DNA of 64,000 nucleotides, taken from the NCBI GenBank assembly GCA_032718475.1, contig JAUCBJ010004420.1, positions 62,001-126,000 of the forward strand, given 5' to 3'. The stretch is from Nemertoderma westbladi. Taxonomy: Eukaryota; Xenacoelomorpha; Nemertodermatida; Nemertodermatidae. Shown piece after piece: positions 56,113 through 64,000 of the stretch. The position numbers and the translations under genes are program-made. The notes beneath the pieces were generated by a model that was not told the origin of the DNA, made no database searches, and saw only the letters and a list, made by a program, of their open reading frames with translations. The stretch's first letter is position 1; each line of letters begins with the position of its first letter.

Positions 56113-57585
56113 CTACTAGGATCGGCATGCTGCATTGCAGCTGCATTTTTAAGAATGCTGTGCCGGCTTGTCAACAAAATTGCGCCGCCACAACTCCCTA
56201 TCACCCATGACATTTGCTAGATCATCCGCATCTTTAAGGCCAGTGTCCTTTAAGATGCGTCTCAATAAAGTCATGGGCTGTCCACCATGCTTATTCACTC
56301 CATGAGGATGCCAAAGTACAAGATTATGCACTGGCTGGTCCTCACGGCGAAAGCAATGTCCTGCAAAGCGGAGGCGATTTTGTTCTAGTGTCAAGCTTGG
56401 GGGAACCAATGAGACACCTCCAATGTTATATAGTGTCTGGTTGGAGATGTGTGCATTGTACTTGACACAATGTACCCGGCGTAGCATTCTTGTGAATGTG
56501 CCATCCAGAGATTTGGTGTCCTCAGCAGTTAGAGCCCAGCATGGACTCCCGTAGAGGAGTACTGGAACTACTGCTGCTCTAAATAATCGGACCGTAAGTT
56601 TCCGATTAATTCGAGGTGACTTCCAAATCCTGGAAAGCCTATTCAAGGCTGCCCATGCCTTTCCCTTACGTATTCGAAGGTCCTCACCTGACTTCCGGAT
56701 CCATGATCCCAGGTAACAGAAGTCGTCCACATGCTCAAGCATACCATCCTTTGAGCTTATGCTCATCCGATCAGAGACTTGCTGAGGACTTTCAAAGTTA
56801 ACTGTCAGAATTTTGGTCTTTCTGGAGTTAATAAAAAGACCAACACTAGAAGCAGCATGTTCTAATGAGCTGAGGAGCCGCTGGGCTCCCTCTAATGATT
56901 CTGAGAGTACTCCTAAGTCATCAGCAAAGTCTAGATCAGTTAGGTACTTGGCAGGATTTCCTCGACTTCTGGAGCCAGTAGGTGGAGTTATCATCACCCC
57001 ATCATCATTATGATGATCTAAGGACATGCGTAGAACATAGTCAACCACAATAATGAACAAGAATGGTGCAAGTGTGTCTCCTTGGAGGACGCCCCATAAC
57101 ACTTCAAATGGTTCTGTGTCACCATCAACAGTAGACACAAATGTTGTCGAACCATCGTATACTGATCTGATTGCTGCAATAATTTCATCAGGAATCCCAT
57201 ATAATGAAAGTATGCTGAACATACGTGAGCGAGAGACTGAATCAAAGGCCTTGAAGAAGTCAACAAAGATAACAGCCAGATGCCTGTCTTTCTTTTTTGA
57301 TAACTCTTCAATTATCCTTCTAAGTGCCAAAATGGGCTCCATGGTCCCACGACCTTTACGGAACCCATTCTGATTTCCACGTAGCAGTCTCTCAATGGGA
57401 TCCCTGATGCGATTTAATAGAATTCTATTGTATAGTTTTGCAGCAATCGAGATCAATGAGATTCCCCGAAAAGAACCATAGAGTGTTAGGTTGCCCTTCT
57501 TGGGAACTGGCACCAACTTATTTGTTTTCATTTCTTGTGGGACTCTTGTTGTACGGTACATGTCTACTATGATGGGATAGAAGAA
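56113..57585 (-). mobile_element. LINE-B, 5'-truncated, inserted in BEL-2
   Basis: Minus strand, 1,473 bp. The 3' end is CTACTAGGATCGGC (reverse of the TAG tail). A 7-bp target duplication, TCTTCTA, lies at 56106-56112 and 57586-57592. It is inserted into a BEL-2 with very similar LTRs, so LINE-B moved recently. Confidence 0.95.
56149..57561 (-). CDS. LINE-B reverse transcriptase, partial
   Basis: A 470-codon open frame starting inside the RT domain: VPVPKKGNLTLYGSFRGISL, NQNGFRKGRGTMEPILALRR, IFVDFFKAFDSVSR (motif A), LWGVLQGDTLAPFLF (motif B) and LTDLDFADDLGVLSE (motif C, intact). The C-terminal part carries CYLGSWIRKSGEDLR and LRFAGHCFRRED. It lacks the N-terminal endonuclease, so this copy cannot move by itself. 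The protein is clearly related to LINE-A in motif order and C-terminus but is a different family. Confidence 0.92.
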   Translation of the reverse strand: MYRTTRVPQEMKTNKLVPVPKKGNLTLYGSFRGISLISIAAKLYNRILLNRIRDPIERLLRGNQNGFRKGRGTMEPILALRRIIEELSKKKDRHLAVIFVDFFKAFDSVSRSRMFSILSLYGIPDEIIAAIRSVYDGSTTFVSTVDGDTEPFEVLWGVLQGDTLAPFLFIIVVDYVLRMSLDHHNDDGVMITPPTGSRSRGNPAKYLTDLDFADDLGVLSESLEGAQRLLSSLEHAASSVGLFINSRKTKILTVNFESPQQVSDRMSISSKDGMLEHVDDFCYLGSWIRKSGEDLRIRKGKAWAALNRLSRIWKSPRINRKLTVRLFRAAVVPVLLYGSPCWALTAEDTKSLDGTFTRMLRRVHCVKYNAHISNQTLYNIGGVSLVPPSLTLEQNRLRFAGHCFRREDQPVHNLVLWHPHGVNKHGGQPMTLLRRILKDTGLKDADDLANVMGDRELWRRNFVDKPAQHS

Positions 57586-58103
57586 TCTTCTACAAGTGTG
57601 GTGAATGCATGAATAAGCAAGACGTGGCGATTCCCGACCGATTAGACGAGCAACATCCAGAACCGATATTAACGCGATGTCCAGCTCACCAGTTCCTTAG
57701 ATATAACGAGGGAGGTTACCCGATGAGCAACCCGATGATCAGTATCGACTTCAGCGGAAAGCGACCTCTGAGACCCATTACGCCGACCGTTACGACATTA
57801 GATCCGTATACAGAGATTAAACCCTGTTCGACACGGCATAGACACGGCGGCGGCCATTTCGCTATACCGAGCCTATAAGGACCTAGAGGCGCGGCGCGAA
57901 GCGGCACGGGACTCGAGTTCCTGGACCACGTTCATTTCGCTCTACCAGGAGAGGAAGCCCACGCCTGAGTATCCAGACGAGATTCGCGCCGTCCATCCGT
58001 CTACTAACTATACCCACGATCCGCGGTTTATACGATATTTACTCCAAATTATTTCGGGAAGTTTCGACGAACGCATTATTAAGCCCGAATATGTCCAATC
58101 TTT

Positions 58104-58130
58104 TATATATCATCGTCGCTCTGATATATA
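58104..58130 (+). promoter_or_regulatory. Hairpin 1 with loop TCGTCGCTC
   Basis: TATATATCA (58104-58112), loop TCGTCGCTC, TGATATATA (58122-58130): a perfect 9-bp stem at the end of the extra ORF. GTCTAGA follows (58132-58138). Confidence 0.8.
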
Positions 58131-58137
58131 CGTCTAG

Positions 58138-58573
58138 ATTTATTACCCAGCGCACAATTGGCGGCCTAAGGAGACTCGTTTGGGGTCATTGACCTCTGTA
58201 CGAGTGGAGGATCAGGACCGCCGCGCCCACAGAGACAACAGCCGGAGCTCACAGCTGGCGGCAAGTACCAGAAGGAGGAGTCATTGGCAAGCGTCAAGCC
58301 AAGGACGAGCAGCTCCATTCTATAGTTGAAGAAAGAGGAGTTGGCGGAGGCGCCCACAGGGACACGGCAAATGGGACGAGGCCGAGGGAGGAGCACCAGT
58401 CGGGAGATAGTCGGTGCCCAGGGAACGTCGTCGCCGGTTCCGGGAAGTGACGCCTCAAGGACGCCGTCAACAGAACAGGGGGTAGACTGGTGTATCTGGA
58501 GAAGGGAGCGAGCCCGAGAGACCCAGGAGCTAGCCGATGAGACTATAATATCACGGAGCGACAGACTCTAGAC
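58138..58573 (+). other. Region between the two BEL-2 hairpins
   Basis: GC-richer than its surroundings. A small frame at 58326-58571 (Arg/Glu/Gly-rich) has no recognisable domain. The segment begins with GTCTAGA and ends with its reverse complement TCTAGAC, so the two hairpins could be brought together. Confidence 0.5.
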
Positions 58574-58602
58574 ATATACATCATCGTCGCTCTGATGTAT
58601 AT
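58574..58602 (+). promoter_or_regulatory. Hairpin 2 with loop TCGTCGCTC
   Basis: ATATACATCA (58574-58583), loop TCGTCGCTC, TGATGTATAT (58593-58602): a perfect 10-bp stem. The loop is identical to hairpin 1 and the stem covaries with it. Confidence 0.85.
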
Positions 58603-59377
58603 CATAGGTTTTGATCAATCATTCGACTGGACTCATATACACTAGTCGTATCCATGTTTTAGAATTTTATTTTCGAAGGCCGAAAAAATATTGAAAGGAA
58701 ATAATTTTATTTTATAGTCCGTTGGAAATATGATTTTGAGCCTATACTATATTTGATTTTGTGTATATGACTTTATTTGCTCTAAAGTTTATTGAAAGAG
58801 GCAAAGGAAGTGATTGGGGAGACAAACCCGCGGGTTTGGCTTACTCCTTTCACTTACCTGAGCAATCATCAAACCAAGATGATTTGCGTTTTTTATAAGA
58901 AATTAAGTAAAGTCCGAAAATGAAAGAAATTATTACGTATTTTATATTTAATTTGATTGTCAGCCTTAAAACGCAATATATTTAGTTAAACATTTAGCCT
59001 CAAATACGTTTTATATTTTAGTTCTTTTGTTATTATTGTTCTCTATAATTTGAGATGGGAAATGGGGGACATTGTCCTAGCCATGTTCCATTTCAATAAG
59101 TAAACCGTCAATTTGTAAATAAATAAAGGAAGTAATATTTTTGTAAATTTAATTTTGTATGTAGTAGTCATTATGTAGAACGAATGAGAAATAATATTTG
59201 TAAATTTAATTTGTACGTAAACTCATTATGCAATATGTTTATGGCAATATTTGTAAATAGTAGGATTTATAGTATCAAGTATTTAGATTATTTGGAAGAA
59301 ATTTATTTTGTTTGTATACATCACCTTATACTCTTCTACAATTGGAGGGAAACATTGTATGATTTCCCTTGGAGCGG
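58603..59377 (+). other. BEL-2 3' region before the 3' LTR
   Basis: AT-rich, no gene. Contains the sixth copy of the 16-bp palindrome (58823-58838). A short purine-rich GGAGCGG directly precedes the 3' LTR. Confidence 0.6.
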
Positions 59378-61568
59378 TGTTACGGTATATGGCGCTGTAT
59401 CCACATTATTAGCCATCATACAGTATAATATATTTGTTATTGTGCAGTATAATTATTTAGATAAGGCACAGTGCGGTGACATTTAGGTAAGGAAGTTAAA
59501 ACGCCCATATATTTTGAATTCATCCATTTTGTATAGTATGTAGCCCTACCTACGTAATTTTGTATTAGGATATATGTAGATAGTCCCAGGGTAGCAAGTT
59601 TATTCGGACCCTGGATTTTGTGCTTGCTGATATTAGCATCAATAGGGCTAGCATATAGGGACGCTGTCCTGGCCATTCAGCAGCCAGGGACGTGAACCAT
59701 TACCATATATGGTAATAATTCGAGGTTTGGGCAAGCAATAAGGCTACAATCCGGCCTCCTTATTGGACTAACTGCTTCCAGGTTGGTCTAATGCTAGCAC
59801 GGACTGGAGAGCCAATAGGAGAGCGATTGAGTCACCCTATTGCATCACCCCATCCGGATCACCTATAAATTGGCGGTGTGCCGGTAGAGCCTTACTGTTA
59901 TTCCTCACATGATCTGCTATCACCTTTGTACTTGCTGAGCTGTCTCTATTCATTTTTGACGGATATTTTAGCGTATTTTCTGCAATTTGCTAATTTTGAT
60001 TAGTTTCTTGAAATGATTTGCTAGTGCGATTACTCTTGATTGTGTTTCTCAATTAATTCCTTCGATTACTGCTAATTACAACTGAACTATGATTTCTACC
60101 TTTTGGTTAATGGTTCTATGTGATTCTTTTCTGCGCAATAATCCTAAGGGATTTCTGAGACTGTCAGACTTTGTGATTTGCATGCGCCGCTACGGTAGCT
60201 ATTAGCATAATGGAGGGCTAAGGTGCCAGTAGGCGGTGGGCACATCGGGGGGTTGGGCGACTAAGGGAGAGCGGAGGATTCAAAGGCGGGCAACGCTGGC
60301 GGGGGTCAACGTTGCGGTCGGGCAGTTTGGACTGTGGGTTGGAGACCGCTCGCCGGTACAGTAATTAGGGGGCTGATGATCCAAGGTTTTGTCTCTATTT
60401 AGTATTAGGGGGCAGGAATTGGGTTAGTTAGGAAGCCTAGATGTACCCGGGAGGGGCCTGCATACCTTACAGTAAGTAAGTTGCGAAGTAAGTAGTTTGC
60501 GAATTAGTCAATTGCGAATTATTATGTTGCGAATTATATAATTGAAGATTGTATAATTGCAAGTCGTGCTATTGTGATCTGTGATTGCTGACGCTGATTG
60601 GTGTGTTACTGAAGTGTGCCTATGATTACGAATGCTTAGGTAGGCGCCCCCTTTTTCTTTGATTGATTTCTATTTCTTAGTTACAACAAATAGTTACTGA
60701 TTAGGTCAAAGTAATACGGCAATTTAGGCTATTACTAGCGAAACCTGTTGCGAAATAAATTAGAATTACGCATTCTGGAACTCTTAGTAATTAGTACGCT
60801 GTTACATATTTGTGACTGTAATTGATTAGTAAAATTAAGAATTAGTACGCAGCATAGCGGAGAGTAGCTAAGGTAATAATTTAGAGTACCGTAAACTATT
60901 CACGCTGAGCGGTTATTTGCATTAGCGGGCAATAAACTAGATCGCAGTAGTCAGTACGCAAGACACTAGTAAATTGCTGGCCTAAAGCCAGCTGCAGGCA
61001 AGTTTAGACCCAGAGCGGTAACACCTACGAAAGACATTGTACTGTACCATTTTGATTATTTTAAATATTCTCGCATTCACATATTCCATTGGGGAACCCC
61101 CAGTATTCGCGATTAGAAAAGACGTAAGCATTAGCGTATTTCAGTAGTAAAATTAGGCGTAAGAATACTTTGAGTGCAAAGCCCCTCGCACTCGTCTTAA
61201 GTAAGCTTAGGGAGCCGACTCGGGTTTATTGTTTTGGTTATTCCCGCGTGGCTCATAGATTCGAACAGTTAGCTCTCTATCGAGCGATCGGTAGAGAAAG
61301 GAACAAGCGATTTTGCAGGAGCCGTGTAAATTTAGTAAAATATATTAGCGGACGGCAGATTAGCGCCATCCAACGGTAAGTAGCGGTTTTGTATTTAGCA
61401 ACCTTTACAATTTAGTAATAGCACGCTCCTGATCCCCTTTACTTAACAGTAGAACAGTCTTTGTGTCTTATTGGTTAGGCGAGAGCTCATTAGGTTGGCA
61501 GAGAGGTATACGGGTATTTGTCTGTTCAACAGTTCTGCTGTTAGTATAGGTGTCGCGGTTGTTTAACA
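59378..61568 (+). repeat. BEL-2 3' LTR
   Basis: 2,191 bp, the same length as the 5' LTR. Differences seen include ATATGTTTG/ATATATTTG, TTTTGATTAA/TTTTGGTTAA, CAACATTGCGG/CAACGTTGCGG, TACGATTGC/TACGAATGC, ATTCGTGATT/ATTCGCGATT and AGAGCAGTC/AGAACAGTC. Confidence 0.97.
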
Positions 61569-61576
61569 AATATGTA

Positions 61577-62227
61577 ATGGAACCTTCTCCAAAGAAATTA
61601 AAAAATAATGATGATATTTTTAGTGAAGATGAGAACAACAAGAGAGTTGAGAGTGACTTACTAGAGATTAAAGAAATGATGGAACATAAATTCGAGAAAA
61701 TCATGAATATTTTGAAAAATATACAGAAGCAGCCACCTAGTGACAAGGATGATGAGAATGAGGAAGATGATAAATCAGAGGAAAGTGAGAATGATGAAAC
61801 AGAGAGTGAGATAGAGGAAGAAGAAAATGAGAGTGGTGATGAAGAAAATGAGAGCGAGAAAGAAGTCGAGTAACATGAAAGTGAGGAGGAGAATGACTCA
61901 GATAATGAGGAGATATTAAGACATGTATTAGGAAATAAAAATAAATTGCAGAAAATAATTAGACAATTGAAAGAAATGCAGAAACATTCGCATAAGGAGA
62001 GTGATAATGATGGAAATGAGAGTGATGAGGATGAATCGGATGAGAGTAATGATGGTAGTGTAAAAGAAGCAGAGGAGAGTAGCGATGGCAGTGAGGAAGA
62101 ATCAGAGGAGAATGAAAATGAAAATTGACAGAAAATCAGAGTAGGGAATGGAAAAGTTATATCTCCAGCAACTGTTGTATATCGACCTAGGCGAATGAAC
62201 AGTCGTACAGTTAATGTGAGACATTAA
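61577..62227 (+). pseudogene. Acidic coiled-coil protein of the palindromic element (main part)
   Basis: The frame from ATG 61577 begins MEPSPKKLKNNDDIFSEDEN. It has a helical segment (LLEIKEMMEHKFEKIMNILK) and then long Glu/Asp/Ser/Asn-rich stretches. A second helix follows (NKLQKIIRQLKEMQKH), and it ends with a basic tail (VVYRPRRMNSRTVNVRH, stop 62225-62227). In-frame stops: TAA at 61871-61873 and TGA at 62126-62128. The inverted copy in the left arm has GGA at the second position. Together with the zinc finger at 43019 it forms one frame. Zinc finger, acidic coil and basic tail suggest a nucleic-acid-binding or chromatin-like protein. No family recognised. Confidence 0.6.
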
Positions 62228-62439
62228 TTATAACTGATTGTTTGAAATATTTATTATATTTAGTCGTATTAATTATGTAATTTCATAATAATATGTTTAA
62301 TTAGACAAATAAAGTCAACTTGATCCTATTTTAAATGCATAATGAATGGGTAACCAAAACATCAAATTAGTTAAACATTTTGACAACAGATAAACAAATA
62401 ATCTCCTGTGGGGAGAAATGGTGTGCTGGAGAAGTGGCT

Positions 62440-63423
62440 GAGGGTGAGGTTGTGGCTGTGGCTGTGGCTGAGGCTGTAGCTATGGCTGTGGCTGAGGCTG
62501 TGGCTGTGGCTGTGGCTGTGGCTGTGGCTGTGGCTGTGGCTGTGGCTGTGGCTGTGGCTGTGGCTGTGGCTGTGGCTGTGGCTGTGGCTGTGGCTGTGGC
62601 TGTGGCTGTGGCTGTGGCTGTGGCTGTGGCTGTGGATGTGGCTGTGGCTGTGGTTGTGGCTGTGGCTGCGGCTGCGGCTGCGGCTGCGGCTGTGGCTGTG
62701 GCTGCGGCTGTGGCTGTGGCTGTGGCTGTGGCTGTGGCTGTGGCTGTGGCTGTGGCTGTGGCTGTGGCTGTGGCTGTGGCTGTGGCTGTGGCTGTGGCTG
62801 TGGCTGTGGCTGTGGCTGTGGCTGTGGCTATGGCTGTGGCTGTGGCTGTGGCTGTGGCTGTGGCTGTGGCTGTGGCTGTGGCTGAGGCTGTGTCTGTGGC
62901 TGTGGCTGTTGCTGTGGCTGTGGCTGCGGTTGTGGCTGTGGCTGTGGCTGAGGCTGAGGCTGTGGCTGTGGCTGAGGCTGAGGCTGTGGCTGCGGCTGTG
63001 GTTGTGGTTGGGGCTGTGGTTGTGGCTGTTGCTGTTGCTGTGGCTTTGGCTGTGGCTGTGGCTGTGGCTGTGGCTGTGGCTGTGGCTGTGGCTGTGGCTG
63101 TGGCTGTGGCTGTGGCTGAGGCTGAGGCTGTGGCTGTGGCTGTGGCTGTGGCTGTGGCTGTGGCTGTGGCTGTGGCTGTGGCTGTGGCTGTGGCTGTGGC
63201 TGTGGCTGTGGCTGTGGCTGTGGCTGTGGCTGTGGCTGTGGCTGTGGATGTGGCTGTAGCTGTAGCTGAGGCTGTGGACTGTGGCTGTGGCTGTGGCTGT
63301 GGCTGTGGCTGTGGCTGTGGCTGTGGCTGTGGCTGTGGTTGTGGTTGTGGTTGTGGCTGTGGCTGTGGCTGTGGCTGTGGCTGAGGCTGTGGCTGAGGCT
63401 GAGGCTGTGGCTGTGGCTGTGGG
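62440..63423. repeat. (GGCTGT)n satellite, right arm
   Basis: About 980 bp of the hexamer, with GGCTGA, GGCTGC, GGTTGT variants and one phase slip near 63276. It joins the outer arm at GTGGGGAGTGCC. Confidence 0.97.
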
Positions 63424-63494
63424 GAGTGCCTCAGGTCTTAAATCAGAGTCTTATAAATTTGAACGTTAACGAACAAATTCGAACGTTACTGTTC

Positions 63495-63565
63495 CACCTT
63501 GGTGTGTGGTTGCTTTGAATTCACATCTCCAGTAGGTCGTGGGTTCGATCCTTGGATGGAGAAGG
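63495..63565 (+). repeat. tRNA-like block in right arm
   Basis: A-box-like TTGGTGTGTGGTTG and B-box GGGTTCGATCC in tRNA order. Compared with the left arm it has lost a base in the A-box and the G run before the B-box is short (GTGGGTTCG against a run of seven in the left copy). It is a SINE head, not a working tRNA gene. Confidence 0.6.
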
Positions 63566-63837
63566 GCAGTTTTCGTTCGGTCAGCAATAGGTCTAACTAT
63601 ACAAATGTAGTATTATTGCCTAGTTACCAATTCATAGCTACTGTATGGTCTGTACTGTATGGACTGTATGTTCGTACATGTTCGACTGTACATTTCGCCC
63701 TTTAGCGGCAGACTAGGGAACTTCAGACTACTATGTGACTCCACAAAAAGATATAGCCTATATTGTAATAGATACCGACTGGGGGGTTAAAATTAAGTAA
63801 TAATATATCTAAAAAAAGTCTCAAACATTAATTAATT

Positions 63838-63873
63838 AAACCATTAAACAATTAATTAATTGTTTAATGGTTT
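63838..63873. repeat. 36-bp perfect palindrome beyond the right arm
   Basis: AAACCATTAAACAATTAA and its exact reverse complement. The same 26-bp core occurs at 15766-15795, about 0.86 kb outside the left arm. From 63874 to the window end nothing recognisable is seen. Confidence 0.9.
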
Positions 63874-64000
63874 GTGCCTTAGAGGTGGGCGACGTTCGTG
63901 GTGGCTACTGGGGCTGGATGACGGCGCAGGTGCTTGGGTAGCAGACTGAAGAGTTTGGTTGGTGAAGAGTAAGTCTATCGTGTTACCGGATTATAGACTG

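Larger units (their letters stand above)
55673..58137 (+). pseudogene. BEL-2 extra ORF downstream of pol, split by LINE-B
   Basis: ATG 55673 opens a frame to 56112, where LINE-B is inserted. It resumes in the same frame at 57593 and ends at 57878 (242 codons in all, exact multiple of three). Beyond a CGGCGGCGGCC tract at about 57845, a second frame stays open to TAG 58137 (AISLYRAYKDLEARREAARD, PRFIRYLLQIISGSFD). A 1-nt slip in that tract may therefore have truncated a longer protein of about 330 residues. The protein is Arg/Glu/Tyr-rich, with a CGEC pair at the LINE-B junction. No membrane segment or signal peptide is seen, so it does not look like an envelope. I do not recognise a family. 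Confidence 0.6.
43109..61568 (+). mobile_element. BEL-2: young, full-length BEL/Pao element
   Basis: 18,460 bp, bounded by two 2,191-bp LTRs and the target duplication AATAT (43104-43108, 61569-61573). LTRs differ at about six single bases by eye (near 0.3%). It carries an uninterrupted gag-pol frame, an extra frame downstream and a nested 1.47-kb LINE-B, which leaves about 17 kb of its own sequence. The LTRs are unusually long for the group. It splits the zinc-finger gene at the centre of the palindromic element. Confidence 0.97.
62081..63837 (-). mobile_element. Right arm of the palindromic element, no insertions
   Basis: Reverse complement of the left arm without its three insertions. The order is unique inner part (62081-62440), GGCTGT satellite, tRNA-like block and AT-rich outer part, ending GTCTCAAA (63837). 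It provides the empty sites for the LINE-B fragment, LINE-A and the solo LTR. Confidence 0.85.

Noticed and set aside
55673-58137. Envelope gene of BEL-2
   Set aside because: No signal peptide, membrane segment, cleavage site or cysteine pattern typical of an envelope.
58326-58571. Small Arg/Glu-rich frame between the BEL-2 hairpins
   Set aside because: 82 codons without an ATG at its opening, no recognisable motif and preceded directly by a stop. Could be chance in GC-rich sequence.
42757-62227. Polinton/Maverick or adintovirus
   Set aside because: Inverted arms and a zinc-finger protein are suggestive, but no polymerase, integrase, ATPase or capsid gene remains, and the central space without BEL-2 is under 1 kb.
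63495-63565. Functional tRNA gene
   Set aside because: A- and B-box present, but the arms do not close a cloverleaf and it lies in a repeated inverted arm. Kept only as a SINE-like block.

Overview
The window is animal nuclear DNA. It has small GT-AG spliced exons for calcium-binding EGF and fibrinogen C-terminal modules, CCAAT/TATA-type LTR promoters, AATAAA signals, and a metazoan repertoire of mobile elements: BEL/Pao LTR elements, APE-type and restriction-like-endonuclease LINEs, a tyrosine-recombinase (Crypton-like) element and a TIR DNA transposon. It looks like an invertebrate genome, but I cannot name the phylum from sequence alone. Long G/C homopolymers and the words ACCGGT and AGGCCT are frequent.

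Layout. 1-3.1 kb: a 54-bp satellite, then minus-strand exons of a host extracellular protein gene or genes (two nearly identical EGF exons and a terminal fibrinogen exon) and a LINE-B tail. 3.1-11.1 kb: mostly non-coding sequence with foldback/MITE-like elements and a degraded tyrosine-recombinase gene at 7.3-8.9 kb. 11.2-14.5 kb: a LINE-A copy that has lost its catalytic FADD box. 14.5-16.6 kb: no gene seen.

16.66-63.84 kb is one deeply nested structure. The oldest layer is a palindromic element with about 1.75-kb inverted arms. Each arm holds a tRNA-like block, about 1 kb of (CAGCCA)n satellite and about 360 bp of unique sequence. The arms flank a small gene for a C2H2 zinc finger, an acidic coil and a basic tail, now broken by three stops. 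The right arm (62.08-63.84 kb) is free of insertions and serves as the pre-insertion sequence for the left arm. The left arm was hit by a LINE-B fragment (TSD TATCTAT), LINE-A (TSD ACATTTTGTATA) and a BEL-type solo LTR (TSD ACAGC). LINE-A then received BEL-1 (15.6 kb, TSD AAGTG), and BEL-1 received an intact-looking RLE-type LINE inside a hairpin array in its 3' untranslated region. The solo LTR received a 4.9-kb TAGGG-TIR DNA transposon (TSD ATATGTAT) that encodes a two-exon, 742-residue transposase. Its intron carries inverted arrays of a 15-bp repeat.

The centre of the palindrome was hit by BEL-2 (18.46 kb, TSD AATAT). It has two 2,191-bp LTRs differing at about six positions and one uninterrupted gag-pol frame of 2,785 residues with intact protease, RT, RNase H and integrase motifs. 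BEL-2 also carries an unrecognised extra reading frame after pol (itself hit by a LINE-B), six dispersed copies of a 16-bp palindrome, a strong excess of GGTAAG 5'-splice-site-like words, and paired hairpins with an identical 9-nt loop and covarying stems. These BEL-2 features and the zinc-finger palindromic element are the best candidates for something undescribed.
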